A DNA stretch of 35,331 nucleotides from Planctomycetota bacterium (GTDB lineage: Bacteria > Planctomycetota > Planctomycetia > Pirellulales > Pirellulaceae): NCBI GenBank assembly GCA_003695565.1, contig RFIQ01000326.1, positions 1 to 35,331 on the forward strand, written 5' to 3'. A model generated the notes under the pieces. It was not told where the DNA came from. It was given only the letters and a program-made list of their open reading frames with translations, and did not search any database. This document shows, piece after piece, positions 1-10,344 of this stretch; within the stretch, counting starts at the first letter, position 1; each line of letters starts with the position of its first letter. Both the position numbers and the translations under genes were made by a program.

Positions 1-186
1 ACCGGCGGCACCGCGCGGTGGGCTTCCGGATTGTCCTCGAATTCCTTTCTCCGCAGCAGCAGCCGCATCGAGTACTCGGCCGAGCGACTGGAGGAAATCG
101 AGCCGGCGATCGCCGTGATGGCAGCCAAGGAAGGGTTGACCGCACACGGCCAGAGCGTCCAGATCCGCTGTGGCAAGAAAGTGTAA
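1..186 (+). CDS. hisD: Histidinol dehydrogenase, C-terminal fragment (5' truncated by window edge)
   Basis: Frame 1 reads TGGTARWASGLSSNSFLRSSSRIEYSAERLEEIEPAIAVMAAKEGLTAHGQSVQIRCGKKV*, typical of the HisD C-terminus (…AxxEGLxAHxxSVxIR). It is followed directly by hisC. Confidence 0.8.
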   Translation, partial: TGGTARWASGLSSNSFLRSSSRIEYSAERLEEIEPAIAVMAAKEGLTAHGQSVQIRCGKKV

Positions 187-196
187 AGGAGGTGGC

Positions 197-1288
197 ATGG
201 ACCGTTCCCAGATCGATGGTTGGTTTCGCCCGAATGTTCGCCAGATGCGCCCCTATGTACCTGGTGAACAGCCGCAGGGCGGTAAGTTCATCAAGTTGAA
301 CACCAATGAGAATCCCTATCCTCCCTCTCCGGCCGCCGTGCGAGCGATCCAGCAAGCGGCCGACGGCGCGCTGGTCCGCTATCCCGATCCGTTGGCCACC
401 GCATTTCGCATCCAAGCCGCGGAGGTGCTGGGGGTCGATCCCGAGTGGATTCTGTGCGGCAACGGCAGCGACGATATTTTGACGATTGTGACGCGCGCCC
501 TGGTGGGGGAAGGCGATCGGCTGCGGATGCCCACTCCCAGCTATATCCTGTATCGAACGTTGGCCGAGATCCAAGCTGCGCAGGTCGACGAGGTGCCCTT
601 CGCGGAGGGGTTTCAGTTATCGCCGGAGTTTGGTCGACCGCATCCCCGGTTGCGATTGGCTTTCCTGCCCAACCCCAACAGTCCGACCGGAACGGTGGTA
701 CCGCCGGAGGTGATCCAGGAGGTGGCCCAGCGGTTGCCTTGCCCTCTGCTGGTCGATGAGGCTTATGCCGATTTTGCTGACGTCCATTGCATCGATCTGG
801 TGCGGAAGGATCCGCGCATCATGGTGTCCAGGACGTTGAGCAAGTCATACGGATTGGCGGGCCTGCGGTTCGGGTTCCTGATCGCCCAGCCCCCGATCAT
901 CGAGATGTTGCGGAAGGTGAAAGACAGCTACAATTGCGATGTGCTGGCGATCGCCGGGGCCACGGCAGCGATCGCCGACCAGGCGTGGTTCGCCGAAAAT
1001 CGGGCCAAAGTGATCGCCACGCGCAGTCGGCTGCACGATGGATTGCGCGGGTTGGGTTTCGAGGTCATTACCAGTTATGCCAATTTTGTGTGGTGCACCC
1101 ACCCCCAACACGCCTCGCGTTCCTTGTACGAACGATTGAAGGCCGACGGCGTGCTAGTGCGATACATGGATTACCCAGGGTGGGGCGATGGTTTGAGGAT
1201 CAGCGTGGGGACCGACGACCAGATCGATGCTTGTCTCTCCCTGTTGGCGGGGTATGTGGCTGGTGGGTCTGGGATCCAAGATTTGTAA
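197..1288 (+). CDS. hisC: Histidinol-phosphate aminotransferase
   Basis: KLNTNENPYPPSP, NPNSPTG, VDEAYADF and SRTLSKSYGLAGLRFGF (PLP lysine) motifs. SD AAAGGAGGT lies just upstream of ATG 197, which is preferred over the listed start at 170. Confidence 0.95.
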   Translation: MDRSQIDGWFRPNVRQMRPYVPGEQPQGGKFIKLNTNENPYPPSPAAVRAIQQAADGALVRYPDPLATAFRIQAAEVLGVDPEWILCGNGSDDILTIVTRALVGEGDRLRMPTPSYILYRTLAEIQAAQVDEVPFAEGFQLSPEFGRPHPRLRLAFLPNPNSPTGTVVPPEVIQEVAQRLPCPLLVDEAYADFADVHCIDLVRKDPRIMVSRTLSKSYGLAGLRFGFLIAQPPIIEMLRKVKDSYNCDVLAIAGATAAIADQAWFAENRAKVIATRSRLHDGLRGLGFEVITSYANFVWCTHPQHASRSLYERLKADGVLVRYMDYPGWGDGLRISVGTDDQIDACLSLLAGYVAGGSGIQDL

Positions 1289-1373
1289 GGCATGAACGCG
1301 GCCTGCCCGCGCCGCAGCGGACAGGCGGATGCAACCGGTGGATCGGGGGCAATGGTATTGATAAGGAACTGAA

Positions 1374-1964
1374 ATGGCAGGACGTAAAGCGACGATTCAG
1401 CGGCGGACCGGCGAGACCGATATCCAATTGACTCTGGATCTGGACGGTTCCGGGCAAGCCGACATCGCGTCGGGAGTGGGGTTCCTGGACCACATGTTGC
1501 ACCTGCTGGCGCGGCACGGTTTGTTCGATTTGCAAGTCAAATGCCAGGGAGATGTGCATGTCGATGCACACCACACGACTGAAGATATCGGCATCTGTTT
1601 GGGGCAGGCCTTCGCTCAAGCGCTGGGGGAAAAGCGTGGGATCGCGCGCTACGGGCATTTCGCATTGCCCATGGAAGAGACGCTGGTGACCGCGGCGGTG
1701 GATCTGTCGGGCCGCAGTTTCGTGGTTTTCCACGTCGATATGCCCGCCCCGAAGATCGGTGATTTCGACAGCGAATTGGTGGAGGATTTTTGGATCGCCT
1801 TCGCGCACAATGCGTTGTGCAATCTGCATGTCAATCTGCATTACGGGCGCAATACGCATCATATTGCCGAAGCGGTCTTCAAAGGATGCGCTCGGGCTTT
1901 GCGCATGGCGGTGCAAATCGATCCGCGGCAAACCGATATCCCCAGCACGAAGGGTACTCTGTGA
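1374..1964 (+). CDS. hisB: Imidazoleglycerol-phosphate dehydratase
   Basis: [34 protein letters not shown] and [27 protein letters not shown] motifs. Confidence 0.97.
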   Translation: MAGRKATIQRRTGETDIQLTLDLDGSGQADIASGVGFLDHMLHLLARHGLFDLQVKCQGDVHVDAHHTTEDIGICLGQAFAQALGEKRGIARYGHFALPMEETLVTAAVDLSGRSFVVFHVDMPAPKIGDFDSELVEDFWIAFAHNALCNLHVNLHYGRNTHHIAEAVFKGCARALRMAVQIDPRQTDIPSTKGTL

Positions 1965-3377
1965 GTGAATGGTCCGGGGGCTGAAGTCGAATCGGGGCCA
2001 ACCGCCGTCTCTCCCCGCGCCGCGGCACGTGGCGATGGATTGGGAGTATTCACATTGGCCTGCCTGGTCGTAGCCAACATGATCGGGGCGGGGGTGTTTA
2101 CCTCCAGCGGTTTCGCCATGGCGGCGTTGCAGGATCCTGCCCGGGTAATGCTGGTGTGGTGGGTGTGCGGGGTATGGGCCATCTGCGGCGCAGTGGCCTA
2201 TGGGGGATTGGTACGGCGGTTGAAGCTTTCCGGCGGCGAGTACTTGTTTCTCAGTCGGCTGGTGCATCCGGCCGTCGGCTTTCTGGCCGGTTGGATCTCC
2301 GTCGTCGCCGGGTTTGCCGCGCCGATTGCGGTGACTGCCTACGGAGCTGCCGTGTATGCTATCGGCAGTTCCCCGGCCGCCAGACCCTGGTTGACGCCCT
2401 TGGCCCTCCTTGTCGTGGTGATGGCCACCGCGTTCCATCTGGCCGGGTTGCATTGGGGGGCCAAAGCGCAAAACACCATCGTGGTGCTGAAGTTGGTGCT
2501 GTTGGCGGCGTTCCTCGGATGGGTGTTCCTGCTTTTGCCCGCTGAGGCATGGCATGGGCCGACCGAGCCGCGGGAATGGGGCCGATGGTGGCCCGATTCC
2601 GGGCCAGCCTGGATGGCTGTGCTGGGGTCGATGTCCTGGATTGCGCTTAGTTACACTGGATTCAATGCAGCCATTTACGTGGCGGGAGCCGCTCGCGATT
2701 CCGGGCCCAGGGTGGCTCGCAGCATGGTGCTGGCCACGGTGCTGGTGACGGTCATCTATCTGTCGCTCAACTATGTGTTCGTATACGGTCCAGCGCCGGG
2801 GTCGATTTCCGGCCAGCCCGAGGTGGCGGCCATCGCGGCGGCCGAGCTGGGCGGACCCCGGCTGGCTCTGGTGGTGCGTTTGACGATTGTTCTAGCGATG
2901 ATCAGCAGCGTGTTCTCGCTCTTGCTGGCCGGGCCACAGGTCTACCAACGCATGGCCGACGATGGGGTGATGCCCGGCCTGTTCCGCACCGGCGCCAACG
3001 GCGTGTCGCGCGCCGCCGTGTTGGCCCAAGCTGCTCTGGGGATCGCGGCACTGTTGATCGCCGGTTTGCGGGAGTTGATGAACTACCTGGGATTGACCCT
3101 GTCCGCCTGCGGCGCGTTGACCGTCCTGAGTCTTTGGTGGATTCATCGGCGGTTGCCGGATGCGCAACCGGTGCGAGGCTGGGAGACCGCGGCCATGCTG
3201 GTGTATCTGGGGATTACCGGCGGGATTCTGGTGGGCAGCTATCGCGAACATCCCGTCGAATTCGCCGCCATGGTGGGCACCTTCGCTGCCGGTGGGTTGG
3301 TGTACATGGTATGGTGGGCGGTTCACCGACCGAGGGCAGCGTCGACCGCTGGTGGAGACGCTGGTGAGGAAGGTTGA
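1965..3377 (+). CDS. APC-superfamily amino acid permease
   Basis: GVFTLACLVVANMIGAGVFTSSGFAM (APC TM1 signature) and about 12 hydrophobic segments. GTG start abuts the hisB stop. Confidence 0.88.
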   Translation: MNGPGAEVESGPTAVSPRAAARGDGLGVFTLACLVVANMIGAGVFTSSGFAMAALQDPARVMLVWWVCGVWAICGAVAYGGLVRRLKLSGGEYLFLSRLVHPAVGFLAGWISVVAGFAAPIAVTAYGAAVYAIGSSPAARPWLTPLALLVVVMATAFHLAGLHWGAKAQNTIVVLKLVLLAAFLGWVFLLLPAEAWHGPTEPREWGRWWPDSGPAWMAVLGSMSWIALSYTGFNAAIYVAGAARDSGPRVARSMVLATVLVTVIYLSLNYVFVYGPAPGSISGQPEVAAIAAAELGGPRLALVVRLTIVLAMISSVFSLLLAGPQVYQRMADDGVMPGLFRTGANGVSRAAVLAQAALGIAALLIAGLRELMNYLGLTLSACGALTVLSLWWIHRRLPDAQPVRGWETAAMLVYLGITGGILVGSYREHPVEFAAMVGTFAAGGLVYMVWWAVHRPRAASTAGGDAGEEG

Positions 3378-3466
3378 ACCACCGGTGCGAGATCCGTCAT
3401 TTGCGACGTCGCCGGCGCGGGTATGCACGCGTTTGGCTGGGATGTGAAATCTGGAAAGGCGAAGGT

Positions 3467-4036
3467 ATGACATTCCCTGATGAACGGCTGGAGTTGCCCG
3501 CGGCCTATCGCTTTTGCCCGCAATGCGGCCATCCGAATCCGCAGCCCGGCCAATCTCCGCTGAAGTGCCAAGCGTGTGGATTCGCCGTGTTTTTCGGACC
3601 AGTCGCTGCGGTGGGTGGTTTGATCGAGAACCATCGGGGCGAGATATTGGTTGTTCGACGGGCTCGAGATCCGGGCAAAGGCAAGTGGGGGTTGCCGGGC
3701 GGATTCGTCGATCCGTACGAATCGGCCGAACAGGCCCTGGCCCGTGAGGTGCGCGAAGAAACCGGGTTGGAGATCACCGATGTGCGCTTCCTGGTGACGT
3801 TCCCCAATCGATACGTGTATGCCGGGGTGGCTGCCCCCGTGTTGGATCTGTTTTTTCAATGCCGACCGATGGGGGATGCGGATATCCGTCTGGAAACGCG
3901 GGAATTGGAGCGATACGCGTGGTGCGTCCCGGATGCAAAACTGTTGGCCAACATGGCCTTCGACTCGAACCGACGCGCCATCGAATTATGGAAGCACGGT
4001 CCGTTGTCCAGGGACCCGGAAAGTTGTCGCGAGTAA
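3467..4036 (+). CDS. NUDIX hydrolase with N-terminal zinc ribbon
   Basis: FCPQCGHPN...LKCQACGF zinc ribbon; GGFVDPYESAEQALAREVREETGLEI Nudix box. ATG 3467 preferred. Confidence 0.92.
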   Translation: MTFPDERLELPAAYRFCPQCGHPNPQPGQSPLKCQACGFAVFFGPVAAVGGLIENHRGEILVVRRARDPGKGKWGLPGGFVDPYESAEQALAREVREETGLEITDVRFLVTFPNRYVYAGVAAPVLDLFFQCRPMGDADIRLETRELERYAWCVPDAKLLANMAFDSNRRAIELWKHGPLSRDPESCRE

Positions 4037-4274
4037 TCGTCCCAGCGCCCGCCAGGGCTGATGGCGGTGGCGGGGAGGCAGGGCCATGGATCGTGGGCTC
4101 GACCGGTGGCAATCGGGACTTGATCCAAGATGCCGTTCGGGCGAGATATAATGGAGCGCGGAGAGACCGATTGTTTTCGCTCTCTGTGCGCACCTCGCCC
4201 AACGACGATTGGTCGCATCTACCGGGAATTCTCCGCCTGCAAGTCCCTTTTGTCCCCGATTGCGAATTGGTTCT

Positions 4275-7200
4275 ATGAATTTTATTGAGCACGCGAGTTT
4301 CGCCTCCACGGCGCTGGATCGGCCCGCCACGGGTTGGGTGAAAGCGATGCACCGAGGGGTAGCCGCTGTGTTGGTGGGGGGCTGGGCGGCGTTTGCCGGA
4401 TTGGCGTCTCCTGCACAGACCCCCAACGCGCCAGAGCCTGCGCCGGAGCAGGTCGAGTGGTTCGAAAAGAACATTCGGCCCATCCTGGCGGAGAACTGCT
4501 ACAGTTGCCACAGTGCGGCGTTCGACAACCGCAAAGGTGGGCTGACCGTTGATTCGCGGTCGGCGCTGATCGCCGGTGGTGATTCCGGACCAGCAGTCGT
4601 GCCGGGGCACCCGGAGGAAAGCCTGCTGATCGAAGCCGTTCGGCGAGAGTCCTACGAGATGCCGCCGGATAAGGAGTTGTCGGCTCGGGAGATCCAGTTG
4701 CTGACCGAATGGGTGCGGCGGGGAGCCGTGTGGCCCGACAATCCCGCTCCGCCGGACCAGGGTGGGGATTGGGTCGCGGAGCGCATGCGCGTGCATTGGG
4801 CCTGGCACCCGCCCGAGCGACCTGCCGTCCCCGAAGTGCCGAACGATGCATGGAGTCGCAACGCCATCGACCGGTTCATCCTGGCACGGCTCCGCGAGGA
4901 GGGTCTGGAGCCGGCCGCAACTGCGGACCGGTTTACGCTCGCGCGGCGGTTGCACTTCGATTTGATCGGACTGCCGCCGGGTCCACAGGAAATTGCCGAC
5001 ATGATGGGCAGCAGTGGGCATCGGTGGGAGGAAGCGTATCGGTCGATGGTCGATCGCCTGCTGGAATCGCCCCAGTTCGGTGTGCGGTGGGGCCGGCATT
5101 GGTTGGATTTGATGCGCTACGCGGAAACACTGGGGCACGAGTTCGATTACCCGATCCACTACGCCTGGCGCTATCGCGATGCGGTCATCGACGCGTTCAA
5201 TGCGGATGTGCCGTACGATCGATTCTTGACGGAACATCTGGCAGGAGACTGTCTGCCGGACCGCCGTCGGCATCCGACCGATGGTACGGACCAGTCGTTG
5301 GCGCTGACGGGATTCTGGTTTCTGGGCGATGCGGTGCATGCGCCGGTCGATATCCTCAGCGATGCTGATACCCGCATGGAAAACCAAATCGACGTTTTTT
5401 CCAAAGCGTTCCTGGGGCTGACGGTTGCATGCGCGCGGTGCCACGACCACAAATTCGATGCGATCGGCACGGATGATTACTATGGTCTGACGGGCGTTCT
5501 GAGTAGCACTCGCCGCGTTTACGCGCTGACCGATCCCCACGAGCGCATCGCCGAGCACAACGCCGCCCTGGTGCAGCAATTGCAAGACGCGTCCGCAGCG
5601 GCTCTGGAAATGTATCGCCAGGCGGCAATGGCAGTGCCGCCGACGGTCCGGTCCGAACCGTCGCCCCGAGTGTCGGCTGTGGATCGTTTGATCGGTCAGA
5701 CGAAATCGCCAGCGCCGCGGGGGGTAGAGTCGGTAGTATCGCGGCCGCGATTGGTCGCGCATCAGACCCCACCGGTCACCAACTGGTACCAATGGCTGCA
5801 GAACGTCCGCCGGGTATGGAAGGAATTGCCTGCGGCGCAGCGGCAGAAACAGGTATCGGTCAGCGATCCGCTGTTTCCGCTGTCTGTAGGGTTGCAGGAG
5901 GAGGGCTGGCAGGTCGAGTTGCGGCGGGTGCAGAGCCGGTTGCAGGAGGCGGCGCAACGATTTGATCAGTGGGAACGAGGCACGCAATTGTTCGCCGACT
6001 TTCGAGACGGCGTGCCTGCAGACTGGCAGCTTGAAGCGATCGACCCAACGAATCGTTCTCAGGCCCCTTCATTCCAGTGGCGGCACGACCCCCAGGGACA
6101 AGTGGGGATCGACTGGTTCAGCGACGAAGCGCCGATTCCCCTGCGCCGTGGAGTTTTTGCGTCGCACGTGTTGGGGCGTCGCCAGCAGGTGACCCTCCGC
6201 TCGCCCAATTTCCAGGTCAGCCATCCCGTGGTTTGCATCAAGATGCGTGGAACGGCGGTGCACTCCGGCTTGGTGATCGACAATTATTTCATGACCGAGT
6301 TTCATAGTCTGCTTTTCAAAGATATTCGCAAGAGTGTTGATCAGCATGCGGATGCGGGATGGGTTACGCACCGCGGTGACTTGAACAAGTACGTAGGGCA
6401 CTCGGCATACCTGTCGTTGGAAGATTCCGGCGATGGATGGTTCGAGGTGCAACAGGTGCGGTTCGCCCAGACACCACCACCGGTCGAGCCCAGTCCGGCC
6501 GCCATGCGGTTGATGGGGATGGCGGGCGAGTCGCAGGAAGGGACGTTGGAGCGCTGGGCCCGCGAGATTGCTGCCGCGTTCGAGAGGGTGGCCCAAGGGA
6601 CGGCAACGGACGTCGACAGGCTGTTGGTGCGAGGTGTGTTGCACACGGCGCAGGCCGTCGACGTTGACTGGCCGGTTGACATCCCGGATGCGGCCGCCCA
6701 GAACGGGCGAGCGGGGGACTGGGCCGAGGCGCGCCGCAGGTTGCTGCAGAGCGATCAGAGGTCGCCCTCACCGGTGCGGCTGCTGGCCGCTGCGGAGGGA
6801 ACTCCCGTCGATGTTCCGATTCGATTGCGCGGTGATCCACACCAATTCGGAGATCGGGTTCCGCGAGGTTGCTTGGCCAAACTGCCCGTCTATCGCCCGG
6901 CAGGGCCCGATTCCTCGGGGAGGAGGGAATTGGCCCAGTCGCTGACCGATCCCCGGCATCCGCTGGTGGCGCGGGTGATGGTCAATCGCGTTTGGCATCA
7001 CCTGTTTGGGCGTGGAATCGTCGACTCACCCGACAACCTGGGCGAACTGGGCGGCAGGCCGACGCACCCTCAGTTGTTGGATTATCTGGCCACAGAATTC
7101 GTCGCCCACGATTGGTCGGTAAAGTGGCTGGTGCGGGAGATCGTCACCAGCAGCACCTATCGATTGGGCAGCGCACCGTCGTCCCACCAGCGCGAGGCGG

Positions 7201-7754
7201 ATCCCGATCATCGGTTGTGGAGCTGGCGGCCGGTGCGGCGGATGACTTCGGAATCGCTCCGCGACGCCCTGTTGGCGACTGCCGGCAGCCTGGACCTGCG
7301 ATTGGGTGGTCCCAGCGTTCCCGTACACCTCACTCCGCGGATGAGCGGGCGGGGAAGGCCCAAGAACAGCGGACCGCTGGATGGTGATAATCGCCGTACG
7401 GTTTACATTGAGATACGGCGCAATTTCCTGGACCCCTTCCAATTGGTGTTCGATTTCCCCATGCCATCAACGTGCGTGGGCCGCCGTAATGTCTCGAATG
7501 TCCCGGCGCAGGCCCTGAGCATGCTGAACGATCCCTTGGTCCACGAGATGGTCGACCGGTGGGTGGCGCGCACCGATGCAGTGCCTTCACCCCAGGCGCG
7601 GATCGCCCTGATGATCGAACAGGCTTTCGGGCGACCTGCCGATGCGTGGGAGATCGTACAGTGCCAGCAGATGCTGCGTTCCGCATCCCCGGAGTCCTGG
7701 CGGGATTTAGCGCACGTTCTGGTAAATTCGAAGGAGTTCTCTTTTCTGCGTTGA
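4275..7754 (+). CDS. PSD1 / planctomycete cytochrome C domain protein (PSCyt1-DUF1549-DUF1553)
   Basis: Haem motif NCYSCH with PSCyt1 context (RPILAENCYSCHS), second CARCHDHKFD, DUF1549-like SPQFGVRWGRHWLDLMRYAET, DUF1553-like MVNRVWHHLFGRGIVDSPDNLGELG and NVPAQALSMLNDP. Confidence 0.93.
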   Translation: MNFIEHASFASTALDRPATGWVKAMHRGVAAVLVGGWAAFAGLASPAQTPNAPEPAPEQVEWFEKNIRPILAENCYSCHSAAFDNRKGGLTVDSRSALIAGGDSGPAVVPGHPEESLLIEAVRRESYEMPPDKELSAREIQLLTEWVRRGAVWPDNPAPPDQGGDWVAERMRVHWAWHPPERPAVPEVPNDAWSRNAIDRFILARLREEGLEPAATADRFTLARRLHFDLIGLPPGPQEIADMMGSSGHRWEEAYRSMVDRLLESPQFGVRWGRHWLDLMRYAETLGHEFDYPIHYAWRYRDAVIDAFNADVPYDRFLTEHLAGDCLPDRRRHPTDGTDQSLALTGFWFLGDAVHAPVDILSDADTRMENQIDVFSKAFLGLTVACARCHDHKFDAIGTDDYYGLTGVLSSTRRVYALTDPHERIAEHNAALVQQLQDASAAALEMYRQAAMAVPPTVRSEPSPRVSAVDRLIGQTKSPAPRGVESVVSRPRLVAHQTPPVTNWYQWLQNVRRVWKELPAAQRQKQVSVSDPLFPLSVGLQEEGWQVELRRVQSRLQEAAQRFDQWERGTQLFADFRDGVPADWQLEAIDPTNRSQAPSFQWRHDPQGQVGIDWFSDEAPIPLRRGVFASHVLGRRQQVTLRSPNFQVSHPVVCIKMRGTAVHSGLVIDNYFMTEFHSLLFKDIRKSVDQHADAGWVTHRGDLNKYVGHSAYLSLEDSGDGWFEVQQVRFAQTPPPVEPSPAAMRLMGMAGESQEGTLERWAREIAAAFERVAQGTATDVDRLLVRGVLHTAQAVDVDWPVDIPDAAAQNGRAGDWAEARRRLLQSDQRSPSPVRLLAAAEGTPVDVPIRLRGDPHQFGDRVPRGCLAKLPVYRPAGPDSSGRRELAQSLTDPRHPLVARVMVNRVWHHLFGRGIVDSPDNLGELGGRPTHPQLLDYLATEFVAHDWSVKWLVREIVTSSTYRLGSAPSSHQREADPDHRLWSWRPVRRMTSESLRDALLATAGSLDLRLGGPSVPVHLTPRMSGRGRPKNSGPLDGDNRRTVYIEIRRNFLDPFQLVFDFPMPSTCVGRRNVSNVPAQALSMLNDPLVHEMVDRWVARTDAVPSPQARIALMIEQAFGRPADAWEIVQCQQMLRSASPESWRDLAHVLVNSKEFSFLR

Positions 7755-7865
7755 TGTCGGCAGCCCGGGAAGTCGATGCCTGGGGGGTGGTCACCGCGAG
7801 GAACTGAGTGTGAACGGTTAGGGTGCAGCAAGCGGCGCAGGCTCATGCAGTCAGAGAGGATCTAA

Positions 7866-10262
7866 ATGCGGGATTGGAGCAACCGGGGCGATCTGCCGGA
7901 CGAAGCTTGGGAAACTCTGCGTCGCCGTATGGTGGCCGAGCAAATCGAGGCGCGAGGGATTCGGGACCCCCGTTTGTTAGAGGCATTTCGCCGCGTGCCG
8001 CGAGAGATGTTTGTGCCGCCGGAATATCGGCACAGCGCATACGACGACCGGCCGCTGCCTATCGGACACGGGCAAACGATTTCCCAGCCGTTTACCGTGG
8101 CTTTCATGATCGATGCGGCCGGGTTGCAGGGAGACGAAAAAGTGCTCGAAGTAGGTACCGGTTGCGGGTATGCCGCAGCGGTGCTGGCGCAGATGTGCAA
8201 CCATGTGCATACGATCGAACGGATACCGGAATTGGCTGAGGAGGCGCAACGGCGACTGGCGGCGCTCGGTTTCGATAACGTGACCGTGCATGTGGGCGAT
8301 GGAAGTGAAGGAGTTCCCGATCAGGCCCCCTTTGATGCAATTCTGGTGCCGGCGGCGGCAGAGAGGTTGCCCGAACCGCTCCGCGAACAAGTGGCCGAGG
8401 GGGGACGCATCATTATTCCAATCGGTCCACCCCATGGAGTTCAGTCGATGAAGCGATTTGTTCGTGAGGGCGAGGCCTGGCGGGTCGAGGATCTGGGAAA
8501 GTTCGCGTTTGTGCCGTTGATCGGAGGAGCGGCTCGCAGGCGGGCATTCCTGTCCTCTGGCTTGGCTGCGCTGGCCGGCGGTATCGCCTGGTACCAGCGG
8601 GGAGAGGTGCGGGCCGCCACGCCCCACGACCCCGTGGGGGTGGTGGCTCGAGGAGCACGTGCGGCGGCAGCAACCGTCCACCCCTTGGCCACCGAGGCAG
8701 CATTGGAGGCGTTTCGACGCGGCGGCAACGCTATCGATGCCGCCGTAGCGGCCAGTTTGATGCTGTCGGTGGTCGACGGGTTCAATTCGGGGATCGGGGG
8801 CGGAGGGTTGGCCCTGGTTCGAAAGCAGGATGCTGTGTGGGCGATCGATGGCCGGGAGACGGCTCCTGCCGCGGCCCGTCCCGAACTGTATTATCGCAAT
8901 GGGAAACCCGATCCGCAGCTCAGCCAGAAGGGTCCACTGGCCGCTGGCGTCCCCGGATTGCTGGCCTTGCTCGATCGGTTGCGTACTCGCTTCGGCCGAT
9001 TGGATTGGAAGTGGGCCTTGGAACGCGCCGCAGCCGTGGCCGAAGAGGGGTTCGAGATCGACGCCAATTATGTGGCACGGTTGAATTCCGTAGCCGACGC
9101 GCTGCGGCAGTTTCCCGAATCGGCCCGCGTATTGCTGGACACCCAGGGGCACCCTCCGCAGGTTGGATATCGTCAGCGCCAACCCGACTTGGCGGCTACT
9201 CTGCGAGCCATCGCCGCGCACGGCATCGAATGGTTCTACCGGGGGCCTTTTGCTGAGCGCCTTGAGCAATGGATGCAGTCGGCCGGCGGAGTGATGACGG
9301 CCGCCGACCTGGCCAACTACCAGGCCCTGGACCGCCAGCCGATCGCCTGCGAATACAGGAACAACTCGGTGTTCGGGTTCCCGCCACCCAGCTCCGGCGG
9401 CATTCATGTCGCTCAAATGCTGGGCATGCTCGAGGCGTTCGATGTGGCCCAGGTGTACCGGCAATCGGAAGCCAGATGGCGGCACCTGTTGATCGAAGTC
9501 ATGAAACGGGCCATGGCCGACCGAGCCTACTGGTTGGGCGATGCCGATTTTGTTCGCGTCCCCCGCGGGCTGTTGGCGGCGGAATACCTCCGCCAGCGCG
9601 CGGCCACGATCCGCATGGACCGCGTCACCGAAGTCACGGGGCATGGGATGCCTCCCGCCGCCGACCTGGATTGGTTCGGTCGAGGCGCTCACACGACTCA
9701 TTTGACCACCGCGGATGCCGAGGGAAACGTGGTGGCCCTGACGCAGACCATCAACACCACGTTTGGTTCCAAGGTTATCGTACCCGGCACCGGGGTCGTA
9801 CTGAACAATGAAATGGACGATTTCAGTCTTGCTCCGGGAGTCCCCAACGCCTTCGGCTTATTGGGATCGGCAGCCAATGCTGTGGCCCCGGGCAAACGGC
9901 CATTGTCCAGCATGAGCCCGACGATTGTGGTCGGACGGGACGGAACACTTCGCGTGACATGCGGTGCGGCTGGCGGTCCCAAGATCATCACAACGGTGCT
10001 GCAGATTCTGGTTCGCGTTTTGGACCTGGGTCAGCGGTTGGAGGAAGCGGTGGCGGCGCCGCGGTCCCATCACCAATGGTCGCCCGATGAAGTGGTTTGC
10101 GAACGCGGTGTGGATCCAGCCGTGGTGGCCGAATTGGAACGGATGGGCCATCGAGTCCGCCTCATCGACAAGGCAGCGGTCGCGCAAGGAATTTCCCGGG
10201 ATGCAACCCAATTCCACGCCGCTTCCGATCCCCGAGTCCCCTCTGCGGCCGCGTGTCTATAG
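7866..10262 (+). CDS. Fusion protein: protein-L-isoaspartate O-methyltransferase (N-term) + gamma-glutamyltransferase (C-term)
   Basis: N-terminal RMVAEQIEARGIRDPRLLEAFRRVPREMFVP, GQTISQPFTVAFM and VLEVGTGCGYAAAVLA (Pcm). C-terminal GGNAIDAAVAASLMLSVVDGFNSGIGGGG, HTTHLTTADAEGNVVALTQTINTTFGSKVIVPGTGVVLNNEMDDFS and GKRPLSSMSPTIV (GGT). One uninterrupted frame. Confidence 0.92.
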   Translation: MRDWSNRGDLPDEAWETLRRRMVAEQIEARGIRDPRLLEAFRRVPREMFVPPEYRHSAYDDRPLPIGHGQTISQPFTVAFMIDAAGLQGDEKVLEVGTGCGYAAAVLAQMCNHVHTIERIPELAEEAQRRLAALGFDNVTVHVGDGSEGVPDQAPFDAILVPAAAERLPEPLREQVAEGGRIIIPIGPPHGVQSMKRFVREGEAWRVEDLGKFAFVPLIGGAARRRAFLSSGLAALAGGIAWYQRGEVRAATPHDPVGVVARGARAAAATVHPLATEAALEAFRRGGNAIDAAVAASLMLSVVDGFNSGIGGGGLALVRKQDAVWAIDGRETAPAAARPELYYRNGKPDPQLSQKGPLAAGVPGLLALLDRLRTRFGRLDWKWALERAAAVAEEGFEIDANYVARLNSVADALRQFPESARVLLDTQGHPPQVGYRQRQPDLAATLRAIAAHGIEWFYRGPFAERLEQWMQSAGGVMTAADLANYQALDRQPIACEYRNNSVFGFPPPSSGGIHVAQMLGMLEAFDVAQVYRQSEARWRHLLIEVMKRAMADRAYWLGDADFVRVPRGLLAAEYLRQRAATIRMDRVTEVTGHGMPPAADLDWFGRGAHTTHLTTADAEGNVVALTQTINTTFGSKVIVPGTGVVLNNEMDDFSLAPGVPNAFGLLGSAANAVAPGKRPLSSMSPTIVVGRDGTLRVTCGAAGGPKIITTVLQILVRVLDLGQRLEEAVAAPRSHHQWSPDEVVCERGVDPAVVAELERMGHRVRLIDKAAVAQGISRDATQFHAASDPRVPSAAACL

Positions 10263-10344
10263 CCGGCCCGGCAGTTTGCTGCTGTTGCCGGTCCGTGGCG
10301 GCGAGGAGACCAGTTGCTTTGCGCGGCACTGCGCCAGTTGCTGG

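Noticed and set aside
1200-2555. 451-aa minus-strand ORF antisense to hisB and the permease
   Set aside because: Low-complexity Q/H/R-rich translation without recognizable motifs; shadow of well-supported plus-strand genes in high-GC DNA.
3774-5987. 737-aa minus-strand ORF antisense to the NUDIX and PSD1 genes
   Set aside because: Arg/Pro/His-rich shadow ORF; the opposite strand encodes clear NUDIX and PSCyt1 motifs.
7977-9701. 574-aa minus-strand ORF antisense to the Pcm-GGT fusion
   Set aside because: No family motifs; mirror-frame artefact of GC-rich coding sequence.
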